A stretch of DNA of 64,000 nucleotides from Herbidospora galbida. GTDB lineage: Bacteria; Actinomycetota; Actinomycetes; Streptosporangiales; Streptosporangiaceae. The DNA lies in assembly GCF_005233835.1 (NCBI RefSeq), contig NZ_SZQA01000033.1, positions 1 through 64,000 of the forward strand. Direction: 5' to 3'. Position 1 is the stretch's first letter; the number at the start of each line of letters is the position of its first letter. Below the pieces are notes generated by a model that searched no databases, was not told the origin of the DNA, and saw only the letters and a list, made by a program, of their open reading frames with translations. The translations under genes and the position numbers were made by a program. Shown piece after piece: positions 54,154 through 62,278 of the stretch.

Positions 54154-54372
54154 CTACAGGGAGACGGTGGTGGGGTTCCGTCGCGGTTCGTTGTCGACGG
54201 CGACCGGTTGGCGGTCTTGGGTTGCTCGGTTGGCCAGGGCTCCGCCGACAAAGGCTCCGTAACGGCCTGCTGTCCCTGCGCTCGCGGCGCTGGCGCCCAG
54301 CTCGGTGGCAGCGCCGCGAGCGACGGCGCTACCGGCGGCGCGGGCGGCGACGCCCAGCAGGAGGGGGAGCAT
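54154..54372 (-). CDS. Small Ala-rich protein
   Basis: 72 residues from the ATG at 54372, overlapping the upstream stop (TAATG). Ala/Gly-rich hydrophobic N-terminal segment (MLPLLLGVAARAAGSAVARG) could be a membrane or signal-like helix. The C-terminus is polar. Possibly a minor virion or holin-like protein. Confidence 0.5.
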   Translation of the reverse strand: MLPLLLGVAARAAGSAVARGAATELGASAASAGTAGRYGAFVGGALANRATQDRQPVAVDNEPRRNPTTVSL

Positions 54373-54683
54373 TAGTTGCCTCCGCCGAGCCGACGCCGGG
54401 CGTCGAGGAACTCGCCGGTTCCCTTGGCGCTGGGGACGCGCCGGGTGTTGCGGAGATTGGCCGAGGCGGCTGGGTCCTCCATGGGGGCCCATCGCGAGCT
54501 CGGGGCGTAGCAGGCGCCCAGGCGCTCGTTGACGTTCCGCTTGTGGCCGCCGGTGAGGTCGACCATGGCCGAGCCCTTAGGCCCGCCCTTGGGGCGAGAG
54601 GCAGTCGAGGGCTTGCCGGAGGTGTTGGTGGCCGTCGCGTGAGCGGTGCCGACCTTCGGGAACGTGGTTGTGGTCTTGTCCAC
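54372..54683 (-). CDS. Basic hypothetical protein
   Basis: 103 residues, Thr/Ser/Lys-rich and likely disordered (TTTTFPKVGTAHATATNTSG), ending FLDARRRLGGGN. Not recognised. Confidence 0.5.
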   Translation of the reverse strand: MDKTTTTFPKVGTAHATATNTSGKPSTASRPKGGPKGSAMVDLTGGHKRNVNERLGACYAPSSRWAPMEDPAASANLRNTRRVPSAKGTGEFLDARRRLGGGN

Positions 54684-54733
54684 TGGGTTTCCTTTATTGT
54701 GGCCGGGGCCGAATTAAGTCCAGTGGCGCGTGT

Positions 54734-55015
54734 TTAGTAAAAGACTTGGAAGACGAGGCCGGTTACTTCGCCGTCGTCCATTTGGATGATGGTGAATGCC
54801 GGTCGGAAGGTGAGCGAAAGTCCTCGTGGGCCGACGTAGCCTTGTGCGATGGCCATGGCCTTGCAGGTCTGGTTGACCGCTCCGGCGCCGATGGCGCGGA
54901 TGAAGACTTCCTTGCCCTCGTAGATGGCGTGGCTGATGGCCGATGCCAGCTTTGGTGCGTCGCTTTTGCCTGAGACCTTCAAAAGCATGGTGTTTGAGGC
55001 GGTCTCGGTATCCAA
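54734..55015 (-). CDS. SpoVS family (Alba-like) protein
   Basis: 93 residues. The core matches stage V sporulation protein S: MLLKVSGKSDAPKLASAISH, then KEVFIRAIGAGAVNQTCKAM, AIAQGYVGPRGLSLTFRPAF and an acidic end. SpoVS folds like Alba nucleic-acid-binding proteins and dimerises. In a phage it could bind RNA or DNA or influence host development. The usual length is 85-90 residues. Confidence 0.88.
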   Translation of the reverse strand: MDTETASNTMLLKVSGKSDAPKLASAISHAIYEGKEVFIRAIGAGAVNQTCKAMAIAQGYVGPRGLSLTFRPAFTIIQMDDGEVTGLVFQVFY

Positions 55016-55091
55016 TGGTTCCCCTAATTACGTGTCTAGTTCCGGTAGTTTTCCGGGTTCTATTTCACGTTAAGGGAATTGCGTCCTGAGT

Positions 55092-55688
55092 TTATAATGC
55101 CGGGACCGGTATGGATGATTTCCAGTGCGCGGGGAGGTCCGTGTGCTTGGTCAGGCCCTGAATAACCTTGAATTCCTCGGGAAGATCGCTTCTTCCCCTA
55201 TGTAAGTCACAGGCCATTCGTGCCAACACGTAGGCGTCTGCCTCGTTGTCATTCTTTGTGACGAATCCCCACTTTTCCTTGCAGAACTTCATCACCTTCT
55301 TCTTGTCGGCGTTTCCCTTACCGGTCGCGTACTGTTTCAGTTCGCTTGGGCTGACGATCGTCGGATATCCGGCCTGACTGGTGTAATAGCTCAGCAGGCG
55401 CAGCCGTACGGCGGCCGATATCTCCCCGACTTCCTCGCGGCGGAAAGCCCGTCCTCGCGCATACCCTTCCATTGCGATGTGCATGACCGATGCCGGGGGG
55501 TGAATTCCACCCCAGCGGCCGAAGAGCTCGTCGAGCCATTCCTGCACGGCGATCAGGCGTCCCACACCCTTACCGAACTTGGCTGGCGGGAAGGCCTTGC
55601 GGTGGACCGCCGGAGCTTCTCCAGGTGCGTAGGCGACTACCGCGAACCCGGAGAAGCTCTGGTCGATGCCGATGTACCGGCCGATCAC
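55092..55688 (-). CDS. RuvC-like Holliday junction resolvase
   Basis: 198 residues of RNase H fold. Catalytic acidic positions are visible in YIGIDQSFSGFAVV (Asp), IAMEGYARGRAF (Glu) and NEADAYVLARMACD (Asp pair), in the order expected for RuvC. It would cut four-way junctions during replication or packaging. Its ATG overlaps the upstream kinase stop (ATGA). Confidence 0.87.
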   Translation of the reverse strand: MIGRYIGIDQSFSGFAVVAYAPGEAPAVHRKAFPPAKFGKGVGRLIAVQEWLDELFGRWGGIHPPASVMHIAMEGYARGRAFRREEVGEISAAVRLRLLSYYTSQAGYPTIVSPSELKQYATGKGNADKKKVMKFCKEKWGFVTKNDNEADAYVLARMACDLHRGRSDLPEEFKVIQGLTKHTDLPAHWKSSIPVPAL

Positions 55689-56392
55689 TGCTCTCCTGAG
55701 AGGTGCTTCCAGGCCCCTCGCTGCGCAGATGCCATCGCCGCGACCGCTCCGGGAGAGTAGTTGGTTCCCATGACCTTGGCCGCGACCTTGAGCGCGCTCT
55801 CCTTCTCGATCTGGTTGGCACGGTCGCGCCAGTGCCTCTCTGCCCGATCGACCAGTTCAGCCGCGACCTTAGGCATGCCCTCAAGGGAACACTCACTGAG
55901 GTCGATCACGATGTCGGGCACCCAGTCGGCTGCCTTCTCAGAGATGTGCTGGTTGACCGGCCCGACACCTTCGCGGATGACATGAACGGACACGACATGG
56001 GAGTGTGCGTCGACCAGGGCCTTGAGCTCGTTGGGATAGCGCAGGTCGGTGATGACGACCTTCTCCCGGTTGTTGGCGATCTTGAGGGGCTGTGTGAGCC
56101 ACACGTCCTGGTCGATGACCGTGCGTGCGCCTTCGCCGAGATCTTGGAGCAGTTTGCGGACCTCGGGGAACATGCGCTTGGCCAGGTCCCAGCCCAGCTC
56201 ATAGACCACTTCATTGAGGTGGATCGACTTGCCGTCCGCGTCCTCGATGACCCGTGGGTTCACGGCCTTGGCGAGCTCGCGAACCTGATTGGCGAAAGCG
56301 ATGCGGTGGTATCCGTGCTGGAGCTTCAGCAGGGAGGCGAGGGTGTCCTTTCCGACGCCTCCGTAGCCGTAGAGCGCGAGGACCTTGCTCAA
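55685..56392 (-). CDS. Deoxynucleoside monophosphate kinase
   Basis: 235 residues. The Walker A loop is LYGYGGVGKDTLASLL; VVITDLRYPNEL is the nucleotide-binding second motif typical of T4-like phage dNMP kinases. It phosphorylates dNMPs to dNDPs to feed DNA synthesis. The C-terminal 45 residues (SALKVAAKVMGTNYSPGAVA) are an extension. It fits with ThyX two genes upstream. Confidence 0.87.
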   Translation of the reverse strand: MSKVLALYGYGGVGKDTLASLLKLQHGYHRIAFANQVRELAKAVNPRVIEDADGKSIHLNEVVYELGWDLAKRMFPEVRKLLQDLGEGARTVIDQDVWLTQPLKIANNREKVVITDLRYPNELKALVDAHSHVVSVHVIREGVGPVNQHISEKAADWVPDIVIDLSECSLEGMPKVAAELVDRAERHWRDRANQIEKESALKVAAKVMGTNYSPGAVAAMASAQRGAWKHLSGEQ

Positions 56393-56661
56393 GCCGTGAC
56401 CTTGACGATGTTGTTCCAGCGCCGGATGGTGACGGTCTTTCCGAGCAGCTGGGGGAACTCAGGGGCGATCACCCGGAGATCGACGAGGTAGCTGTGTCGC
56501 CAGTGGGTCTGGACGATGCGGACGACCTTGCCGACGAGCTGCTCGGTGGTGTTGCCGACGCGGAAGGGGAAGACGACGGTGTCCCCCTCGGTCACGACCT
56601 TGCCGAAGATGTCGGTGAGACGAATCTCGATAGCCGGGGTGACCGTCTGAATGGTGGTCAT
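56389..56661 (-). CDS. Small beta-barrel-like protein
   Basis: 90 residues. VTEGDTVVFPFRVGNTTEQL and VGKVVRIVQTHWRHSYLVDL suggest an SH3- or OB-like barrel. It overlaps the kinase start by 4 bp. Function unknown; perhaps nucleic-acid binding. Confidence 0.58.
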   Translation of the reverse strand: MTTIQTVTPAIEIRLTDIFGKVVTEGDTVVFPFRVGNTTEQLVGKVVRIVQTHWRHSYLVDLRVIAPEFPQLLGKTVTIRRWNNIVKVTA

Positions 56662-56684
56662 TTGTTGTTCTCCGTGTAGGGGAT

Positions 56685-57863
56685 TCAGGCGGAACGACGG
56701 ATCGTGTCGTTTCCGAATGGCTGGTTGGGAAAGTCGCTGAAGCTGTTGGGGGCGACCCGGCGGAGGATTGTGAGGAGTTCTCCGGCGAGTTCCCGGATTT
56801 CCGCGTCGGCGGCGATGTGGTAGCGCTTGGTCAGCACTTCGCGCCAGGCCCGGAGATTTCCGGTGACGACCATGGAGACCGGCTGAGAATTGAGCAGGAC
56901 GCTGCGGGCGGCCTCGCGGATTTCCTTCTTGGTGAGCTTGTCGCCGTCCGCCTGCCGCGCCATGAGCGCGGTGATGATCTCCTCGTAGTCGCCGATGGAG
57001 GCCTTGTGTGCGCAGATCAGGACGTCCGTGATGGCGGGGTACTTACGCAGCAGCGGAGGGATGACCGGTTCACCTTCGTCTTGAGGGACGTAGCGCTGGC
57101 TCTCGACACTGAGTGACAGGTGCCGGTGGCGGGAGAGTTCGGCCAGGAGGCTCCGGGAGACGCCGGTGATCAGGAACGTCGCGCTGGCGTGTTCTAGAAC
57201 ACTGAAGTGTTGGTGGTCGATCACATTGCGCAGGTATCCGGCGTTGGTTGCCGTCTCCGGGTTGGGCTTCGACCAGCTCTGGTAGCACGTGCGACCGGCG
57301 TACTCGGCCAGGATGTCAGCGTCCATGTAGCCGACGTTGGTCGGGTCGTCCTGGTGGTCGAGCTTGTCGTACACCTCGGCCGAGACGAAGGTCCAGGCGA
57401 TCAGCTGCACCCGCGAGGGGGTCTCGTCGACGGTGACGGTGCTGGCCTGCGGAGGCGGAGGGAAGACGGTGTCCTCGGAGACGATCGTCAGCTTGGGCCG
57501 TGGGATGCAGCAGCCATCACAGTCGTGCTCCTGCCACTGGTCGGCGTCGCTGTACTGGTCGATGAAGTAGGCGAGGCTGTCAGGGTCGGTGTGGGCCTGG
57601 TTGTGCTGGCAGATCCGGTAGCCGAGGTAATGCCGGTCGCTCCGGAAGACCAGCGGCCACTCGATCATGTGATGGTTGGACGGGTTGTGCAGGACGCAGA
57701 TCTCTCCGGCGCCGCGAATGGTGTTTCCGCACACGAGAGCGCTGTGGGTGCGGAGGACCTTGTCGTCCCCGAGGGAGTGGTGTTCAGTCTGGCGTGCGGC
57801 GAGCTTCCGCAGTTCGTCTTCGAACTCCTGGAAGAGGTCACTGGTGGCGATCATGTTGTCCAT
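56685..57863 (-). CDS. thyX: Flavin-dependent thymidylate synthase with N-terminal Cys/His domain
   Basis: 392 residues. Residues about 150-392 are Thy[21 protein letters not shown] contains the RHRxxS...S signature that binds dUMP and FAD, and [18 protein letters not shown] is the upstream conserved helix. It makes dTMP from dUMP using methylene-THF and NADPH. The N-terminal 140 residues carry [20 protein letters not shown] and [11 protein letters not shown], a pattern seen as a separate small protein in actinophages (C-x-H-G-x-x-H-PDP ... CDGCC). Such a fusion is unusual. Confidence 0.92.
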   Translation of the reverse strand: MDNMIATSDLFQEFEDELRKLAARQTEHHSLGDDKVLRTHSALVCGNTIRGAGEICVLHNPSNHHMIEWPLVFRSDRHYLGYRICQHNQAHTDPDSLAYFIDQYSDADQWQEHDCDGCCIPRPKLTIVSEDTVFPPPPQASTVTVDETPSRVQLIAWTFVSAEVYDKLDHQDDPTNVGYMDADILAEYAGRTCYQSWSKPNPETATNAGYLRNVIDHQHFSVLEHASATFLITGVSRSLLAELSRHRHLSLSVESQRYVPQDEGEPVIPPLLRKYPAITDVLICAHKASIGDYEEIITALMARQADGDKLTKKEIREAARSVLLNSQPVSMVVTGNLRAWREVLTKRYHIAADAEIRELAGELLTILRRVAPNSFSDFPNQPFGNDTIRRSA

Positions 57864-58372
57864 CGATGTCTCCGGTTGAGGTCGGGTGTGTCAGTGCGGC
57901 GGGTGAGCTCGCGGGAGAGGTAGGCGGCCCGGCCGGAAGCCGATTTCGCGATGGGCTCGATCAACTTCCGCAGGGCGTAGCACTCGGTCTGGAGTGCGGT
58001 GGCCTCGGCTACGAGAGGGTCGTCGGCCGCTCCGGCTTTGAGCGCCGTGGCGGTCTTGCCGGTGCCCTTGACGATCGCGGCGGCGCGGCGGCGGCCGAGC
58101 TCTTCCTGAACCCACTGCTCGCGGATTTCCGCGAGGGCGAGCTGTCCGCTGGCGTACTCGCTCCAGGCGATCATTTGCTGATAAAGCGACATCAGCTCCG
58201 GGCCGTCGAGCTCGGTGACGTCGTCGGGGAGGCCGGGGAGTGATTCGGCTGGCCGGTCAGGTGGGGCGATCCCGCTCCGGCGCAGCTGGCTGACGGTCGC
58301 GTCGACGAAGTCTTCGAGTTCCGTCTTGAGGGTGGGCTTGGAGGTCAGTGACCTGCGGTGCAGGGTTCGCAT
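57851..58372 (-). CDS. Helical hypothetical protein
   Basis: 173 residues, helical throughout ([40 protein letters not shown]). The first 38 codons overlap the end of the Cas4-like gene by 116 bp, so the true start could be later. It lies between nuclease and ThyX genes in the same operon and may be a recombination accessory. Confidence 0.6.
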   Translation of the reverse strand: MRTLHRRSLTSKPTLKTELEDFVDATVSQLRRSGIAPPDRPAESLPGLPDDVTELDGPELMSLYQQMIAWSEYASGQLALAEIREQWVQEELGRRRAAAIVKGTGKTATALKAGAADDPLVAEATALQTECYALRKLIEPIAKSASGRAAYLSRELTRRTDTPDLNRRHRWTT

Positions 58373-59309
58373 CAGGTTCGGGCCAGCAGGTGGAGAGGAA
58401 ATGGCATGAGGTACATGCCTTGGAGGTGAAGACGTGGGCGCGGTCCGGTGGCGGGGCGTCGTGGTGGATCGCGTTGAAGATCTGGGTGGCCTTGTTCAGC
58501 AGATCGTCGAGAATTAACCGGGTCGCTTTATCGAGGCGAAGGCTGAATTCCTTTGTTTGCTGATTGGCCTTGAACTCGTACAGGAAGACGATCCTGCTGA
58601 CCTCGTAGCCGAGCTGCTGTGCCATCCACAGGTAGATGGCCCCCTGCTTTACGTGTGAGGGAAGTGGCGCCTCTAGCTGCCGCCAAATCTCGTCGAGGTC
58701 TGGGATCTTCTTACCGTCCGGCCTTTCGGCCGTGTATTTCCGCACCAACGATGGTGCGTCGATCCGGATGGTCCCAAGCCCGATGCTCTTGATCTCGATC
58801 AGACAGTGTTTGCTGGGGACGAATCCGTCTGTGTGGCCTGCGATCAAATGTGAGTCTTCGGCCGATAGCGGAAGCTCCGCATACTCAAAGGTGCGGGTTT
58901 CACAGAACGGGCACCAATGGGGTTCGGGGCCGACTTCTGTGGTGACGATGCACTTACATACCAAGCAGCGCCAATGGCCGGACAATAGACCAAGCTCGGC
59001 GAGCCAACCCTGCCACTTGCTGTGGATCGAATGACCTTCGGCGAAGATGTTCTCCGTGACCCACGAGTGGACCTCCGGCGGGATTGTTTCGCCGCGTCGA
59101 ACTGCGTCGATGCGGTAGTAGGTCTGCCGGGGGCACCAGTCGTCGTGGGCCATTTCGGAGGGGTGAATGATGTCCTGGCGCCGGTCGTCGGGGAGGCTGG
59201 CCTTGTGCTGAACGTGACCGACGATCGTGCCCAGGAGAACCGTGGGCTGCTTGGTCGCGGCGGCGATCTCCGCGAGTGAGCCGGTCAGTTTAACGTTGGC
59301 CATTGCCAT
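58257..59309 (-). CDS. Cas4-like PD-(D/E)XK nuclease
   Basis: 350 residues from the ATG at 59309 (or 59303). The nuclease core reads IAGHTDGFVPSKHCLIEIKS: Asp, then ExK. A C-terminal CTSCHFLSTC and the earlier WCPRQTYY cysteine fit the Fe-S ligands of Cas4/AddB-type nucleases. An inserted Cys4 zinc knuckle (WRCLVCK ... HWCPFCETR) is also seen. Such phage enzymes resect DNA ends. The last 40 residues ([18 protein letters not shown]) are basic and overlap the next gene. Confidence 0.83.
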   Translation of the reverse strand: MAMANVKLTGSLAEIAAATKQPTVLLGTIVGHVQHKASLPDDRRQDIIHPSEMAHDDWCPRQTYYRIDAVRRGETIPPEVHSWVTENIFAEGHSIHSKWQGWLAELGLLSGHWRCLVCKCIVTTEVGPEPHWCPFCETRTFEYAELPLSAEDSHLIAGHTDGFVPSKHCLIEIKSIGLGTIRIDAPSLVRKYTAERPDGKKIPDLDEIWRQLEAPLPSHVKQGAIYLWMAQQLGYEVSRIVFLYEFKANQQTKEFSLRLDKATRLILDDLLNKATQIFNAIHHDAPPPDRAHVFTSKACTSCHFLSTCWPEPDANPAPQVTDLQAHPQDGTRRLRRRDRQPAAPERDRPT

Positions 59310-59617
59310 TCCGATCGGGGCGCCAGGTCCGGCCGGAGCCGGTATCGGTGTTTGACTTCCTGGCGCATTGCGTGTCGTTCTTCGGGGGTCTTTCCACCCC
59401 ATACGCCGTCGCTTTCGTTGTTGACGGCGGCGTATTCGAGGCATTTATCGCGGGTCGGGCAGACCACGCCGTCCCAAGTGCCGTTGCAGATGTCAACGCA
59501 GTCCTGCTCGTCGGCTGGCGTGAACCAGGGGTCACAGTCGCGTCGAGGTTCGAACTTGATGCACTTGGCTCCCCGGGCTATCCAATCGGGGGCGTGCAGG
59601 CGTAGGTGCATGACCAT
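59285..59617 (-). CDS. WhiB family Fe-S transcription regulator
   Basis: 110 residues. The WhiB turn motif is SDGVWGGKTPEERHAMR, preceded by Cys ligands in AKCIKF, DICNGTWDGVVCPTRDKC and the CLEYAAVNNE helix. The middle pair is spaced C-x8-C instead of the usual C-x2-C, while the C-x5-C that follows is normal. WhiB proteins bind a 4Fe-4S cluster and sigma factor region 4. Phage WhiB can repress host whiB genes and promote superinfection exclusion. The stop lies inside the Cas4-like gene's start region. Confidence 0.9.
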   Translation of the reverse strand: MVMHLRLHAPDWIARGAKCIKFEPRRDCDPWFTPADEQDCVDICNGTWDGVVCPTRDKCLEYAAVNNESDGVWGGKTPEERHAMRQEVKHRYRLRPDLAPRSEWQWPTLN

Positions 59618-59931
59618 TACTGAGGGTCTTCCTCCAAATCGAGTTCGGCGATGAAATCCTCTTCGGCGAGGAGGATCCAGTTGCGTCCGCCGATTTCGAT
59701 TCCGAAGAGCATCGTCCGTCCGTCGAGGAGTGCGTGCTTTTCGGCTTGGAGTAGTTCGTCTTTGGTGATGCGGTAGCTCTTGGCGCCGGTGGTTTTGTAT
59801 TCGATGCTGAACTTTTTGCTGCGGACGTCATTTTTTCTCCGCCACTGGTTCCCGCTTCCGGCGTTCACGGTGCCGCCGAAGAGCTTGGCACCGCGTTTCT
59901 CCTGTCGGCGGGAATCCTTGTAGCCACTCAT
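59617..59931 (-). CDS. Small PD-(D/E)XK Holliday junction resolvase-like protein
   Basis: 104 residues. GGTVNAGSGNQWRRKNDVRS with KFSIEYKTTGAKSYRI gives Asp and ExK catalytic positions, followed by the helix ELLQAEKHALLDGR and the closing strand NWILLAEEDF. This matches small phage Hjc/VRR-like resolvases. It complements RuvC in the same operon. Confidence 0.72.
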   Translation of the reverse strand: MSGYKDSRRQEKRGAKLFGGTVNAGSGNQWRRKNDVRSKKFSIEYKTTGAKSYRITKDELLQAEKHALLDGRTMLFGIEIGGRNWILLAEEDFIAELDLEEDPQ

Positions 59932-60107
59932 TAAGGGACGAGTGCCATGGTGTACTTCGCGGAGTGCCAGCGGCCGGAGGTGAAGACGCCGAGGAGCTCG
60001 TCCTTCTCGCCAAGAATGTGCAGGGTGCCTATGTTGACCACCTCGAACCTTTCTCCGATGAAGAGATCGTGGCTGCCACCGGGCAGGTCAACCTTGATTA
60101 CGCGCAT
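59931..60107 (-). CDS. Small beta-rich protein
   Basis: 58 residues from the ATG at 60107. RVIKVDLPGGSHDLFIGERF and LHILGEKDELLGVFTSGR suggest a compact beta sheet. Its stop is adjacent to the next gene's start. Function unknown. Confidence 0.58.
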   Translation of the reverse strand: MRVIKVDLPGGSHDLFIGERFEVVNIGTLHILGEKDELLGVFTSGRWHSAKYTMALVP

Positions 60108-60108
60108 T

Positions 60109-60693
60109 TCATGCCGCCAATGCTGTGGTGTCGTCGATGACGTGGGCGTCGGGGGTTTTGTCGAGGATGACTTTGTAGATGCGTCGGTCTGCTCGTCCGA
60201 AGATGCAGATGCCTTCCGGCTTGTCGAAACCCGGTGCCGCAACTGATCCATCACGACGCAGATTTTCAAGTGCAGAAGCCACAGCACGGTCGCTCCAGAT
60301 GCCGTCGTAGAGTTTGGGGACGACGCCCAGCTCCGGGAGAGGGCTGTCGAACTCCAGAAAGCCGAATCTATCGACATTGAAAAGCGAGAAGCGCTTGTCG
60401 CCGTTCTTGAGACCGTAGCCTCGCTGGATTCCGTTTCCCCACCATTCTCCGAAATGGTGGCCGGGGCCGAGGACTTCGATCAGGGTTTCGTAGTTCTGTT
60501 CGACCCAGCGGGCGAAGCCGTGGTTGTCGGCGTCGGGGGTGATGAGCCTCTTACGGGACTGTGCGCCTACCTGCCCGTCGTCGGTGATAATGACGGCGGC
60601 ATTTGTTCCGTCGAGCTTCTCGGTGATGCAATAGCCCTTGGGGTCGTACAGCCGGGGGGTTTTCGGCCAGGGCAAGAAGGTGATGTTGTCCAT
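60109..60693 (-). CDS. RNA ligase, Rnl2-like
   Basis: 194 residues from the ATG at 60693. The nucleotidyltransferase motif I KxDGxN reads TEKLDGTNAAV, with the adenylated lysine. KPEGICIFG (motif IV) and IYKVIL (motif V) follow. Its small size indicates a minimal catalytic core like other short phage RNA ligases. It seals 3'-OH/5'-phosphate RNA ends, the last step after kinase/phosphatase end healing. Its start overlaps the kinase stop (TAATG). Confidence 0.87.
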   Translation of the reverse strand: MDNITFLPWPKTPRLYDPKGYCITEKLDGTNAAVIITDDGQVGAQSRKRLITPDADNHGFARWVEQNYETLIEVLGPGHHFGEWWGNGIQRGYGLKNGDKRFSLFNVDRFGFLEFDSPLPELGVVPKLYDGIWSDRAVASALENLRRDGSVAAPGFDKPEGICIFGRADRRIYKVILDKTPDAHVIDDTTALAA

Positions 60694-61598
60694 TAGAAGT
60701 TTCCTTCGGCGACCTGGAAGCAGGTCAATCCGAGCGTGCGCCACATCTGAACAACTTGATCGCGGTCGTCGAATACGCCGAGGATGTTGTAGTGGTTGCG
60801 GATTTCGTTGTCGAAGATTTCGGACTTGACGATCCAATCGGTCCGGAAATCTCCGTGCTTTCGCATGTGAAGGGCGATGGGTTCGAAGTCGAGGTGCTCG
60901 ACGAGCCAGGTCCAGGTTTCGCGCTGGCAGGAGTCGTCTCGGCCGGAGACGAAGATCAGGTCGTTGCCGGTGCGGTAGAGGTCGTTGAGGACCCTGATCA
61001 CCGGCCAGTTGGGGCGGTCCTCGACGACGCGGGTCATGTCGAAGGGGCTCCGGTCGCCGCGTAGGGCCACGGTGCCGTCGATGTCGACGATGTAGGCCTG
61101 CGGCTTGGACTCGTCGGCGAGGTAGTAGTGGAGTAGGTCAGGGGCCGGTTCCCACGGCAGCTCCGGCACGGGGAGCGGGGAGCCCTTACCGCGCACGTAG
61201 CGGTCGTGGTAGTCGCGGATGGTGGGTCCGCCGACCGGATTCGGCCGGGCGGCGTCACGGGCGATGCAGACCTCAAGGGGGATGTGAGTGAGGTCGACGA
61301 TCCTGACTTCGGCCTTGTGCCGCTTGGCCAGGGCCTTGAGCTCGCGGACGGTGCGGGAGGGGAGGTTGGTGTCGTCGACGACGACGCTGACGCCGCGTCC
61401 AAGCAGGTCGGAGATGATGGCGTCGCGGAGGAAGATGACGCGGCGCTCCACGTCGCCGTGGTAGCCGGAGTGGGCCATGGCGCGGATGTCGTCGCGATTG
61501 ACGCGGGCTCGGTGCTGAACGTCTTCCGAGACCCAGCCGTGGGCCCAGGTGGACTTGCCGGAGCCTTGGATGCCTCGGAGGATAACGAGAGTGATCAT
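60693..61598 (-). CDS. Polynucleotide 5'-kinase / 3'-phosphatase
   Basis: 301 residues from the ATG at 61598 (ATGA overlap with the nucleotidyltransferase). The N-terminal kinase has Walker A RGIQGSGKSTWA and the lid arginines near VRGKGS. The C-terminal HAD phosphatase has VDIDGTVALRG (DxDGT) and FVSGRDDSC. This is the T4 Pnkp arrangement: it phosphorylates 5'-OH and removes 3'-phosphate or 2',3'-cyclic phosphate ends left by ribotoxins that cut tRNA anticodon loops. Confidence 0.93.
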   Translation of the reverse strand: MITLVILRGIQGSGKSTWAHGWVSEDVQHRARVNRDDIRAMAHSGYHGDVERRVIFLRDAIISDLLGRGVSVVVDDTNLPSRTVRELKALAKRHKAEVRIVDLTHIPLEVCIARDAARPNPVGGPTIRDYHDRYVRGKGSPLPVPELPWEPAPDLLHYYLADESKPQAYIVDIDGTVALRGDRSPFDMTRVVEDRPNWPVIRVLNDLYRTGNDLIFVSGRDDSCQRETWTWLVEHLDFEPIALHMRKHGDFRTDWIVKSEIFDNEIRNHYNILGVFDDRDQVVQMWRTLGLTCFQVAEGNF

Positions 61599-62278
61599 TC
61601 GGGCTTGAGCATTCTGGTTCGGGTGCGGATTAGCCATTGCTCTACGAGCGCGGCGTCCGGCTGTTGTGGAATGGCCGGGGTTGCGGTGTCGAAAATGTCG
61701 CGAGCGCGGGCGATGAGGTATTCCGCCTTGACGATCTGCCCACTGGCGATGTCTTCGCCGAATTGCAGGTAGTTCTCCGGGTTCTTCAGCCGGACGGGAA
61801 GAAAACCGGTGGTGTAGAGCGTGGTTCCTTGATGGACCAGGCGCATGAGGTGCCTGGCGTGTTTGGCGGTTCTCTTGCGGGTATCGGCGCTGAATGAGCC
61901 GTCACCGCGACGCTTCAGCTTGTTGAACTGCTGGACGGCGTAGCCGAGATAGGCGTCACGGACGCGTTCCGCAGAGAGGAATGCTGTGCGAATGTCAATC
62001 AGCTCTTGGCCGAGTTCGGTCTTCTCGGTGTAGAGGTCATCGGGCAGCCACATGAGTTCTTGGAGTGTGGGGTTGCCGTTGAGGGCCAGGCCGACGTATT
62101 TACGGACCTCATGGATGGTGCAGTCGAGATCTGTGGCGTTGATCGTCGCCGGAGGCGAGCTGAGGCCGAAAAACGTGCTGGGGTGTGCGGCGTAGACGCC
62201 GAGGTAGTCCAGATCGCTGTCCGGCCCTGCCAGGCCGTAGGCCGTGGAGCCGACGACACCCTTAAGCAGAATGTTCAT
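61595..62278 (-). CDS. Nucleotidyltransferase of the polymerase-beta superfamily
   Basis: 227 residues. The active site reads VVGSTAYGLAGPDSDLDYLG: GS motif and DxD. The C-terminal part is helical (KRTAKHARHLMRLVHQGTTL) as in YcgL-like predicted nucleotidyltransferases. It is locked between kinase and Rnl1-like ligase genes by 4-bp overlaps on both sides. In this setting it may add nucleotides to healed RNA ends or modify a repair partner; this is inference. Confidence 0.85.
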   Translation of the reverse strand: MNILLKGVVGSTAYGLAGPDSDLDYLGVYAAHPSTFFGLSSPPATINATDLDCTIHEVRKYVGLALNGNPTLQELMWLPDDLYTEKTELGQELIDIRTAFLSAERVRDAYLGYAVQQFNKLKRRGDGSFSADTRKRTAKHARHLMRLVHQGTTLYTTGFLPVRLKNPENYLQFGEDIASGQIVKAEYLIARARDIFDTATPAIPQQPDAALVEQWLIRTRTRMLKPE

